NCBI GenBank assembly: GCA_051859825.1
Contig: JBHYFA010000128.1
Coordinates: 1 to 5,813, forward strand
From: CSBr16-58 sp051859825
GTDB lineage: Bacteria; Bacteroidota; Bacteroidia; Flavobacteriales; Schleiferiaceae
DNA length: 5,813 nucleotides
Direction of reading: 5' to 3'
Every line of letters starts with the position of its first letter. Positions within the stretch are counted from its first letter, which is position 1. The position numbers were made by a program, and so were the translations under genes. Positions 1 through 5,393 of the stretch are shown here, piece after piece. Below the pieces are notes generated by a model. The model had not been told where the DNA came from, ran no database searches, and saw only the letters and a program-made list of their open reading frames with translations.

Positions 1-1141
1 TATCTAACGATAGTACGCATTTGGGAAAATTATCCGGCACCATTTCCAAGGAACGATATTCGCGCTCAATTACTTTTTGATCGGTAAGTTGTGTGCAAAC
101 TTGAAAATAGCGTTTTTCATTCCCTTTTGTAGCAATAAAATCGATTTCTAAATCATCTATTTTTCCAATCGTTACATCAAAATGTCTGGACTTTAATTCC
201 AGATAAACGATGTTTTCCAATTGAGATGAGATAGATTGTGGTGTATATCCTAAGGTAGCAAATCGCAAACCGATATCTGACATGAAATATTTTTCGTAAG
301 TTTCCAAAAGTCGTTTACCCTTCACATCATAGCGTTCTACTTTTTCGAAGAGCATTGCATCGCAGCTAAAGCGAATATAATTTAAAACCGTGTCTACAGA
401 AACTTTTCGCTTTTGCGATTTCATGTAATCACTAATTCTCTTGGCAGATGTGATTTTTCCACTATTATCAATCAAATGCTTGCTGATGTTATCGAGCATG
501 GCCGCATCGCGAATCGCATTTCTCACAATTACATCCTTCAGCAAGACGCTATTGTAAATAGATTGCAAGTACTGACGAATAATGCTATCTTCCAACTCCA
601 TGTGGTGCAAGCCCGGAAAGCCCCCATATTTCATAAAAAGCTTAAACTCCTCCTGAATAGATATTTGCGGTTCTTTTTCTTTTCTAAAGAGCAAAAACTC
701 CGAAAACACCAAAGGGTATAATTTAAATTCAACATACCTCCCTGAAAGCAGTGTCGCCAATTCAGAAGAGAGTAATTTTGCGTTTGAACCGGTGATATAA
801 ATGTCGCTATTCTGTTCAGCCAGCAAGGAATTTATGGCTTTTTCCCATTCGTTTACCTCTTGCACTTCATCCACAAAAACATAAAATCTCCCCGTTGATT
901 TTGCTTGTTTTTCCTTGATATACGCATAAAAATCTTGGTAGTTTTTCAGCCCATCAAATTCCATTAACTCCATGTTAATCAAAATGATTTGCTCGGCCTT
1001 CACATTTCTTTTTTCCAATACCTGAACAATTTGTTTAAGCAAGGTACTTTTACCACAACGCCTTATACCCGTAATAACCTTAATTACGGGTTTATCAATA
1101 AACGGAACAACACTAGCAATATGAGTTTGTCTTTCTATCAC
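1..1141 (-). CDS. DUF4143-type AAA ATPase (partial, C-terminus cut by window edge)
   Basis: 380 codons are readable from a GTG start at 1141-1139 to the left edge. By comparison with the family I expect only a few tens of residues to be missing. Walker A is GIRRCGKST at residues 25-33. Walker B is FVFVDEVQE-like, with D91-E92. A sensor-like TGSNAKLL follows at 117-124 and GRY at 134-136. A winged-helix-like segment lies around 200-265. The C-terminal DUF4143 part (about 300-380) has E309, E315, E332-x-D334 and QV at 347-348. This resembles a PD-(D/E)XK nuclease fold with Q in place of the usual lysine, so nuclease activity is doubtful. The GTG start is supported because an in-frame TAA lies only three codons upstream, at 1153-1151, and because family members typically start M-I-x-R about 20-25 residues before the P-loop. 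Proteins of this class are widespread in Bacteroidota and archaea, but their role is unsettled. The gene looks more A+T-rich than its neighbours, so recent transfer is possible. Confidence 0.88.
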   Translation of the reverse strand, partial: MIERQTHIASVVPFIDKPVIKVITGIRRCGKSTLLKQIVQVLEKRNVKAEQIILINMELMEFDGLKNYQDFYAYIKEKQAKSTGRFYVFVDEVQEVNEWEKAINSLLAEQNSDIYITGSNAKLLSSELATLLSGRYVEFKLYPLVFSEFLLFRKEKEPQISIQEEFKLFMKYGGFPGLHHMELEDSIIRQYLQSIYNSVLLKDVIVRNAIRDAAMLDNISKHLIDNSGKITSAKRISDYMKSQKRKVSVDTVLNYIRFSCDAMLFEKVERYDVKGKRLLETYEKYFMSDIGLRFATLGYTPQSISSQLENIVYLELKSRHFDVTIGKIDDLEIDFIATKGNEKRYFQVCTQLTDQKVIEREYRSLEMVPDNFPKCVLSLD

Positions 1142-1188
1142 AATCGAAATTTAATGCAAATATAATAAATTTTTCGATTATAGTCGAA
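1133..1188 (-). promoter_or_regulatory. Two operator-like repeats flanking the ATPase -7 element
   Basis: Site 1 is TTCGACTATAATCGAA (minus strand, 1188-1173), a near-palindrome with 7 of 8 symmetric pairs, lying over the -33 position. Site 2 is TTCGATTGTGATAGAA (1148-1133). It matches site 1 at 12 of 16 positions in the same orientation and contains the GTG start codon. The sites are 40 bp apart, close to four helical turns, with the -7 element between them. This arrangement suits a repressor, possibly the ATPase itself through its winged-helix-like region. The binding protein is inferred, not shown. Confidence 0.4.
1157..1188 (-). promoter_or_regulatory. Bacteroidota-type promoter of the ATPase gene
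   Basis: The minus strand carries TATATTTG at 1164-1157, a full match to the TAnnTTTG -7 consensus. A -33-like TTCG at 1188-1185 (consensus TTTG or TTG) is separated from it by 20 bp. Transcription would start near 1152, leaving a leader of only about 10 nt before the GTG. No Shine-Dalgarno sequence is present, as is usual in this phylum. Confidence 0.6.
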
Positions 1189-1221
1189 GAAATTTCTGTT
1201 GCTACATAAACGTACAAAATT

Positions 1222-1245
1222 GCATCCCTACCTCGAAGGGATCGC
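1222..1245 (-). terminator. Weak intrinsic terminator candidate after the PEGA/SUMF1-like gene
   Basis: A 6-bp stem, ATCCCT/AGGGAT (1224-1229 with 1237-1242), has a 7-nt loop. It can be extended by a GC/GC pair with one bulged base. On the minus strand it is followed by AATTTTG, a short U-tract. It sits just after the stop codon of the upstream minus-strand gene and before the ATPase promoter, where a terminator is expected. The U-tract is weak, so the call is tentative. Confidence 0.4.
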
Positions 1246-1257
1246 TTGATTATTTAA

Positions 1258-3111
1258 TCACTGGTCATGAGCAACTCGAAAACCTATGCGACGATTACTG
1301 TCTATGGTAGAGATGGTGGTTCGACTAGACACACGACTAAGCGCTGCACCACCGTTCCAACTACCACCGCGCAAAACACGTTTAGAACGACGACCCGAAG
1401 ACGTCAACTCCGTCACATTCCCACTCATATCATAAAGACCATAGCCATTCGGCTTTTTGCCCTTAACTGGATGTGTAGTCATACCGCTATTTTCAATATA
1501 CCATGCCACTTCGTCGATATCATCGCTACCGGCATACTCGTAGATTTCACCTCCTTTGGCTGCATATTCCCACTCCTTCTCGGTTGGCAAACGCACACCC
1601 GCCCAATCGCAATACGCCACGGCGTCCTGCCAACTCACATGTATTACAGGATGATGTGCGGGTTGGAGACCTACACCTGAAACATCAAAGCGCCAATTAA
1701 CACCACTTTTCTCTTCAAACTTACTTCCTGTCCAAACCCAACTCCACCCCTTTTTTTCCGCAGTAGTTTGGTAACCCGTAGCATTTACAAATGCCTCAAA
1801 CTGCTCTCGTGTCACCTCCGTTTCCCCCATATAATAATTGCGTCCAGGAATTTTGATTAATTTCATTCCATTTATTAGGAGAGTATCTGCTCCTTTTTCC
1901 AAAAAAACCTCAACTGCTGTTCGTTCATCTTTTTTTATGATAAATGTGCGCTTTACTGATGCATAACCCGTTTCCGAAACCTCCACCACATACTCCCCTA
2001 CCTCTAAGTCACGCATCATCTGTAACCCCTGCCAGCGCTTGACTTCATTTCCTTGGGCGTTACGGAGAATTACTTGGGCGTTGTCTGGGACAACAGAAAA
2101 TTGCAGATTTCCCGTGTACGGGGTTAAGCTTGCACGAACTGTATGCCTTTTTCCACGCTCCAAATCAAAGGTCTCGCTATACGGATCGTGATTCTCTAAT
2201 TCAATATCAACACGGTAACGACCCGGAGGATAGTCAACCTCGGTTTTTCCGTCTATAGGACTTTTATTGATTTTCACCACCGCATTATTTGGCTGAACAT
2301 CAAAAACTATGGTACCGGTATTTTTTTCTAACTGAAAAGACAATTCATTCACTTTACCCTCTTCCACCACCAAGGTTTGAGTTTGACTAAGATATCCGCT
2401 CTTTTGCACCTCAACGGTGTAATTTCCGGGAAATAAAAAGAGTGAAAGGCTACGATTTTCGTTTAATTCTCCGCGGTCCGTTGCGTCAACAATCACCTTT
2501 ACACCAGCCACATTAGACGTTATTTTCACAATCTCCGGTTCCACCTCCCGCATACTATACTCGTAATTCACCTGCTCCGTAGAAATCACCAATGGCTCAT
2601 CAATAGGTCTGTATCCCTCTCTTTCCAAGCGAATATTCACCGTACCCAGTGGCACACTCACGGTTTTATTAATCTCCGTGGGAATGTTATCCACGAAGAG
2701 TTTGGCATCGCGCGGCTCAACTAAAAAAATCACCGAAGCTTCATCCTGTCCACTGCGCTCTTCCACCATGTAATAAAAAACCGCCTTCGGACTCGGGTTG
2801 ATTAAGGCTATTCGTTGTTCAATAAATCCCCGCGCCGCCACAAAAAGAATCTGTCTTTGCGGATTTACCAATATTTCGTAACGGTTGGCCCGGTCGTTAT
2901 ACCGCTGCTGGTTGATTCCCCCCACCGAAGATCGAAAATCCAAACCCTCTAAATCGGAATAAATTAAAATCATGGCGTTGTCGGGGTACTCGGTACTTGC
3001 CTGCACCACGGAAGTGCCGTCTGGTTCACGCTCGGTGATGTGGAATTCTTTGAGCTGAGCGCTCAAACTACTGGTGAGAAAAAAGCAAAGGAAAAGTAAA
3101 ACATGCTTCAT
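1258..3111 (-). CDS. Secreted PEGA-repeat protein with SUMF1/FGE-fold domain, catalytic cysteines absent
   Basis: 617 residues. A signal peptide (MKHVLLFLCFFLTSSLSA, cleavage before Q19) places it outside the inner membrane. After an N-terminal beta-rich region (20-115) come about four PEGA-like beta repeats, near 126-187, 194-262, 266-331 and 334-406. PEGA domains are usually envelope adhesion or surface modules. The C-terminal domain (413-617) is an FGE-sulfatase/SUMF1 fold, shown by TEVTREQFEAF (431-441), RLPTEKEWEYAA (507-518), GYGLYDMSGNV (556-566), RVLRGGSWN (578-586) and a final IGFRVA. Genuine formylglycine-generating enzymes have two active-site cysteines just after the SW motif. Here those positions read G587 and S592, and the only cysteine in the domain is C501. 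The usual NVWEW after GN reads NVTEL. I infer a binding or structural role, as for the SUMF1-fold gliding and secretion proteins of this phylum. The start is fixed because the signal peptide begins at this ATG. Confidence 0.9.
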   Translation of the reverse strand: MKHVLLFLCFFLTSSLSAQLKEFHITEREPDGTSVVQASTEYPDNAMILIYSDLEGLDFRSSVGGINQQRYNDRANRYEILVNPQRQILFVAARGFIEQRIALINPSPKAVFYYMVEERSGQDEASVIFLVEPRDAKLFVDNIPTEINKTVSVPLGTVNIRLEREGYRPIDEPLVISTEQVNYEYSMREVEPEIVKITSNVAGVKVIVDATDRGELNENRSLSLFLFPGNYTVEVQKSGYLSQTQTLVVEEGKVNELSFQLEKNTGTIVFDVQPNNAVVKINKSPIDGKTEVDYPPGRYRVDIELENHDPYSETFDLERGKRHTVRASLTPYTGNLQFSVVPDNAQVILRNAQGNEVKRWQGLQMMRDLEVGEYVVEVSETGYASVKRTFIIKKDERTAVEVFLEKGADTLLINGMKLIKIPGRNYYMGETEVTREQFEAFVNATGYQTTAEKKGWSWVWTGSKFEEKSGVNWRFDVSGVGLQPAHHPVIHVSWQDAVAYCDWAGVRLPTEKEWEYAAKGGEIYEYAGSDDIDEVAWYIENSGMTTHPVKGKKPNGYGLYDMSGNVTELTSSGRRSKRVLRGGSWNGGAALSRVSSRTTISTIDSNRRIGFRVAHDQ

Positions 3112-3115
3112 GGAG

Positions 3116-3123
3116 CAAATTTA
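3116..3123 (-). promoter_or_regulatory. -7 element almost abutting the ATG of the PEGA/SUMF1-like gene
   Basis: TAAATTTG on the minus strand (3123-3116) fits TAnnTTTG and lies only 4 nt before the ATG at 3111-3109. A -33-like TGTG (3148-3145) sits 21 bp upstream. It is the only exact -7 match in the 168-bp gap before this gene. If real, the transcript would be leaderless or nearly so. Confidence 0.4.
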
Positions 3124-3235
3124 GTTTTGATTGAAAATTTGATACACATGATTAAATAAAAACCAATGATGCTTAATTTGCGCATTTCTGGCCAACTTCA
3201 CAATTGGGAAATAAATGAAAATTCGCAAGCCACTA

Positions 3236-3258
3236 AAAATAGGTGATAAATCTATTTT
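3236..3258 (-). terminator. A+T-rich hairpin, terminator candidate after the barrel gene
   Basis: AAAATAG (3236-3242) and CTATTTT (3252-3258) form a perfect 7-bp stem with a 9-nt loop. On the minus strand the second arm runs straight into a T-tract, CTATTTTT. It lies about 20-45 nt beyond the stop of the barrel gene and ahead of the next gene. The stem has only one G-C pair, so it would be a weak terminator. The gap may be read through. Confidence 0.35.
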
Positions 3259-3271
3259 ATATCGTATAAGT

Positions 3272-3291
3272 GTTGGTTTCTAAAACCTAAC
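3272..3291 (-). other. Hairpin with the barrel gene's stop codon in its triloop
   Basis: GGTTT (3275-3279) and AAACC (3283-3287) pair around CTA (3280-3282), the complement of the TAG stop codon. GTT (3272-3274) and AAC (3289-3291) extend the stem to 8 bp with one bulge. No U-tract follows on the minus strand, so this is not a standard terminator. It may protect the mRNA end or be chance. Confidence 0.3.
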
Positions 3292-3993
3292 AAAAAACCC
3301 AACATCAAGGGCAAATCGGTTAATATATTGTATGGGTCTGGTTTTATTAAAATCTTGCGTGACACCGAGTCCAATATTTACGCCATATCCCAAAACCTCA
3401 TCTCCAAAATCAAGTTCTGTGCCTACAAGAAGCGATGCGCCGTACACAACATTATAAAAGTTCCAATGCATGTGTGTTTGAGTATTTTCAACATGTGTGG
3501 TTCCAATTACTGCATTTACGTACAAATCTTTATAGGGAAAGTATTTTATTCCACCGGCAAACATGGTTTTTCGCATCGCCTCAGTGTAATAAGGCGAAAC
3601 ACCTATAGCCCCATGAATCGCGAAATTATTGAAATCGGGTTTTTCACTGTTTAATAAAAACCTATACTGATACCGCACCCCCAAATAACCATAACTTCTT
3701 CCTGCACCTGCACCAAATAAATGTCGCTTTAATCTTGATGAATTTGAAGCCGTATTTGCGATACTAAAGTACTCACGTCTATTATTTTCGTAGATAATGA
3801 CGAACACATCGCTTTTACGAATTGACCTTATTAACTCACCGTCGTCTGAATGTCTGTACTTGATCTCGTCCGACGCGATTTCAATAACCTTAGCTTGTAT
3901 TTCCTTTTGATCGATGGTTATGATTAAATCTTGCGAAAACACAAACTGCACAAGAAAAACCAGTAACATTGAAAATAATAGTTTAATTCGCAT
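3280..3993 (-). CDS. Predicted outer-membrane beta-barrel protein
   Basis: 237 residues. A signal peptide (1-20, MRIKLLFSMLLVFLVQFVFS, cleavage before Q21) is followed by a short beta-rich domain (21-76), DLIITIDQKEIQAKVIEI then SDEIKYRHSD...KSDVFVIIYENN. I recognise this as a recurring module at the start of Bacteroidota secreted and outer-membrane proteins, of unknown function. Residues 92-237 alternate glycine and aromatic residues in amphipathic strands, for example SYGYLGVRYQYRFLL, FAIHGAIGVSPYY and VLGYGVNIGLGV. The protein ends in a strand with terminal phenylalanine (VGFFVRF), the usual outer-membrane insertion signal. It contains no cysteine and no enzymatic motif that I recognise. 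It lies 168 bp upstream of the PEGA/SUMF1-like gene in the same direction, so co-transcription by read-through is possible, although both have promoter candidates. The specific function is unknown; porin-like transport and structural roles are equally open. Confidence 0.85.
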   Translation of the reverse strand: MRIKLLFSMLLVFLVQFVFSQDLIITIDQKEIQAKVIEIASDEIKYRHSDDGELIRSIRKSDVFVIIYENNRREYFSIANTASNSSRLKRHLFGAGAGRSYGYLGVRYQYRFLLNSEKPDFNNFAIHGAIGVSPYYTEAMRKTMFAGGIKYFPYKDLYVNAVIGTTHVENTQTHMHWNFYNVVYGASLLVGTELDFGDEVLGYGVNIGLGVTQDFNKTRPIQYINRFALDVGFFVRF

Positions 3994-4007
3994 AATTTTA
4001 TAAAATT
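3994..4007. promoter_or_regulatory. 14-bp perfect palindrome touching the barrel gene's start codon
   Basis: AATTTTATAAAATT is a perfect palindrome ending directly at the ATG (complement at 3991-3993). It is wholly A/T and so may arise by chance. Its position would suit an operator, or simply an unstructured A/U-rich translation start of the kind Bacteroidota use instead of a Shine-Dalgarno sequence. Confidence 0.25.
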
Positions 4008-4031
4008 GATTGATGTTAGTGGTTTTCGCTC

Positions 4032-4060
4032 AAACACCTTCATTTTAATTGAAAGTGTTT
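4032..4060 (-). other. 10-bp stem-loop at the 5' end of the barrel gene's leader RNA
   Basis: In the minus-strand RNA the arm AAACACUUUC (4060-4051) pairs with GAAGGUGUUU (4041-4032) over 10 bp, with one G-U pair and a 9-nt loop. The predicted transcription start is near 4063-4065, so the hairpin would lie within a few bases of the 5' end. 5'-terminal stems often protect bacterial mRNAs from decay, and this gene would have a leader of about 70 nt. Confidence 0.45.
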
Positions 4061-4225
4061 TACGTGTCCAAATATAGCGCGTATTAAACTAATATAAACA
4101 CCTCACTGTCAGTCCATATTACATTCCGACATTCATTTTTTAGCAGTCTCCCTTTCTGGCACATATTTCCTCTGCACCGTTAAAACCTTGAATAATTTGC
4201 GCGTTATTTTGGACATGTAAAATAC
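4055..4225. repeat. Inverted-repeat pair (26-27 nt arms, 118-bp spacer) with mirror-image promoter-like cores
   Basis: The left arm 4055-4081 and the reverse complement of the right arm 4200-4225 agree at 23 of 26 aligned positions with one single-base gap. The conserved core is TTTTAC-x-TGTCCAAA...CGCG. The three mismatches are all G in the left arm and A in the right, so in plus-strand RNA each becomes a G-U pair and the stem would be almost unbroken. Each arm points a -7-like sequence outward. The left is intact (TATATTTG); the right reads TATTTTG, one base short. No target-site duplication and no transposase is visible. It could be a MITE-like element, an invertible promoter segment, or a duplicated operator/promoter. 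Confidence 0.55.
4069..4076 (-). promoter_or_regulatory. -7 element of the barrel gene promoter
   Basis: TATATTTG on the minus strand (4076-4069) is a full TAnnTTTG match. The -33 element is poor: the best candidate is GTTT at 4099-4096, 19 bp upstream. Transcription would start near 4064 and run about 70 nt to the ATG at 3993. The element lies inside the left arm of the 4055-4225 inverted repeat. Confidence 0.55.
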
Positions 4226-4286
4226 GACTCGTGAAGCAGAAAGCTGCTTTCCGCACAAAACACATTAATAAAACCTCTTTTTCCAA

Positions 4287-4303
4287 ACGACATATTTTGT
4301 CGT
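4287..4303. promoter_or_regulatory. Perfect 17-bp dyad, operator candidate for the WYL gene
   Basis: ACGACATATTTTGTCGT has perfect 6-bp arms (ACGACA/TGTCGT) around TATTT. It ends 10 bp before the -7 element of the plus-strand promoter, covering the -33 region where a repressor would block polymerase. Many WYL regulators control their own gene by binding inverted repeats, so self-regulation is a reasonable inference. It is not shown here. Confidence 0.45.
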
Positions 4304-4313
4304 AGTCTTTATT

Positions 4314-4321
4314 TACTTTTG
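4314..4321 (+). promoter_or_regulatory. -7 element of the WYL gene promoter
   Basis: TACTTTTG matches TAnnTTTG fully. A TTTG at 4296-4299 could be the -33 element, but the 14-bp spacing is shorter than the usual 17-23 bp, so an activator or a weak promoter is likely. Transcription would start near 4325-4327, giving a leader of about 170 nt, unusually long for a stand-alone regulator gene. Confidence 0.45.
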
Positions 4322-4327
4322 CCTACA

Positions 4328-4421
4328 ATGATGAATGGGGTATGGCTATGCCATGAAACGGGTTAGCGTCAAAGCCTTCCTGACCCCAACAAAACCATCT
4401 AAACTTTCTAAACCCAACTAA
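4328..4421 (+). other. Structured leader segment with two overlapping mini-ORFs
   Basis: Just after the predicted transcription start, ATG at 4328 opens a 12-codon frame (MMNGVWLCHETG, stop at 4364-4366). A second ATG at 4353 opens 22 codons (MKRVSVKAFLTPTKPSKLSKPN, stop at 4419-4421) that run into the tandem repeats. Two hairpins are possible: ATGGC/GCCAT around TAT (4342-4354), and GGGUUAG/CUGACCC (4360-4366 with 4380-4386, one G-U pair). The second competes with GGGGU/ACCCC (4337-4341 with 4383-4387). Whether the frames are translated is unknown; both may be chance. Confidence 0.25.
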
Positions 4422-4493
4422 ACCATCTAAACTTTCTAAACCCAACTAAACCTTCTAAACTTTCTAAACCCAACTAAACCTTCTAATCCTTCC
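4392..4493 (+). repeat. 28-bp tandem repeats, three full units and a partial, ending at the WYL start codon
   Basis: Units at 4392-4419 and 4420-4447 are identical. The unit at 4448-4475 differs by one base (CCATCT to CCTTCT), and a degenerate partial copy runs from 4476 to the ATG. Each unit is itself built from three 9-10 nt words of the form AAAC-NNN-CT. The plus strand has no G from 4383 to 4498 (116 nt). The leader here is therefore unlikely to fold and cannot contain a Shine-Dalgarno sequence. The copies are contiguous with no spacers. Confidence 0.9.
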
Positions 4494-4496
4494 CCC

Positions 4497-5393
4497 ATGT
4501 CCCAACGCACCACCATTCTCCGCTACCACCTCATCATCAACAAAGTCCGCAATAGTAGGCCTGATTTCGATGAACTGCTCGATTACTTGGAATACCAATC
4601 CGAATTGCAGGAATACGACTTTAGTATTTCCAAACGCACCTTGCAGCGTGATTTAAACGATATTCGCTCGATTTTCAAGATCGATATCAAATACAATTTC
4701 AAGCTTAAGCACTATTACATCGAAGACGAGAGTCTAGACGAAGAGCAAACGCGCATTTTTGAGGCTATGGACGTTTTCAATGCGCTCAATGTGACCGATA
4801 GTTTGAGCAGTCACATCCACTTCGAGCAGCGCAAGCCTCGGGGCACGGAGCATTTGATGGGGTTGTTACACGCTATAAAAAACCACAAAGTCACGGAGTT
4901 TGACCACCGAAAATACTTCGATAATCCTCCCACCGAGCGACGAGTATCTCCATTGGGCATCAAAGAGTATCGCAGTCGGTGGTATTTGGTTGCCCGCGAT
5001 CATAAAGACGATCGCATCAAAACCTTTGCTCTCGACCGCATGACAAATATTCACCTAACCCGCGAGTCCTTCACCCCGCCGATAGATTTCAATCTACACG
5101 AATTCTTCCGATACAGTTTTGGGGTAATCGTTGGTGGGGAAGCTAAACCCTCGCCCGTAGAACTATCTTTCACGCCCTTCCAAGGCCATTTCATCAAAAC
5201 CCTCCCCTTGCATGCCTCACAGGAAATCCTCATCGACAATGATAAGGAAGTCCGCATCCGTCTGCACGTCCACGCCACCCACGATTTTCAAATGGAAATA
5301 CTCTCCATGTTGCCCGAGGTGCGTGTACTCAAGCCCAAATTTTTACGCGATGAGATTGCTAAGAAAATACGAAAGGCGGCAGAGGAAATATGA
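4497..5393 (+). CDS. WYL-domain transcriptional regulator
   Basis: 298 residues, close to the usual length for stand-alone Bacteroidota WYL regulators. An N-terminal helix-turn-helix region spans about 7-75 (FDELLDYLEYQSEL at 24-37, recognition part SISKRTLQRDLNDIRSIF at 43-60). The WYL domain follows (about 120-190), with RRVSPLGIKEYRSRWYLVARD at 148-168, the W-Y-L at 162-164 and a downstream FALDRM at 177-182. The C-terminal WCX-like part (about 218-298) includes PVELSFTPFQGHFIKTLPLH. WYL domains sense ligands, possibly nucleic acid pieces or nucleotides, and switch the DNA-binding part. Relatives regulate many kinds of genes, including defence operons, but no defence gene is next to this one. 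It is transcribed alone: its left neighbour is divergent and its right neighbour convergent. The ATG at 4497 gives a start typical of the family. The 17-bp dyad upstream could be its own operator. Confidence 0.9.
   Translation: MSQRTTILRYHLIINKVRNSRPDFDELLDYLEYQSELQEYDFSISKRTLQRDLNDIRSIFKIDIKYNFKLKHYYIEDESLDEEQTRIFEAMDVFNALNVTDSLSSHIHFEQRKPRGTEHLMGLLHAIKNHKVTEFDHRKYFDNPPTERRVSPLGIKEYRSRWYLVARDHKDDRIKTFALDRMTNIHLTRESFTPPIDFNLHEFFRYSFGVIVGGEAKPSPVELSFTPFQGHFIKTLPLHASQEILIDNDKEVRIRLHVHATHDFQMEILSMLPEVRVLKPKFLRDEIAKKIRKAAEEI

Larger units (their letters stand above)
3994..4496. other. 503-bp divergent intergenic region rich in regulatory structure
   Basis: This gap separates the leftward barrel gene from the rightward WYL gene and holds no convincing protein gene. 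From left to right it contains a 14-bp palindrome, a leader hairpin and a minus-strand promoter. An inverted-repeat pair, a perfect 17-bp dyad and a plus-strand promoter follow. A structured leader with two tiny reading frames and 28-bp tandem repeats complete it. I recognised nothing between about 4082 and 4199 (A+T-rich, T-rich on the plus strand). The stretch 4226-4286 holds only a short hairpin, AAGCAG/CTGCTT (4234-4239 with 4244-4249). Confidence 0.7.

Noticed and set aside
413..721. 102-codon plus-strand frame
   Set aside because: It lies wholly antisense to the DUF4143 ATPase, whose Walker motifs show the minus strand is coding; the translation has no recognisable features.
1258..1380. 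Variable region of a diversity-generating retroelement in the C-terminal SUMF1-like segment
   Set aside because: The fold and position would fit, but there is no reverse transcriptase or template repeat in the window and the segment is not rich in the AAY codons typical of such regions.
1267..1700. Plus-strand frames of 137 and 65 codons
   Set aside because: They are antisense to the SUMF1-like domain, and the low-complexity threonine- and arginine-rich translation is typical of a shadow frame.
3328..3654. 108-codon plus-strand frame
   Set aside because: It is antisense to the barrel gene, with no supporting start region or motif.
4233..4250. GAAGCAG/CTGCTTT hairpin as a terminator
   Set aside because: The stem is short and no T-tract follows on either strand; it may be a chance hairpin.
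4392..4493. 28-bp repeats as a CRISPR array
   Set aside because: The units are directly contiguous with no spacers, are not palindromic at their ends, and no cas gene is present.
3994..4496. tRNA or known riboswitch in the divergent intergenic region
   Set aside because: No cloverleaf, T-arm sequence or recognised riboswitch core could be found; only the simple stems listed are visible.
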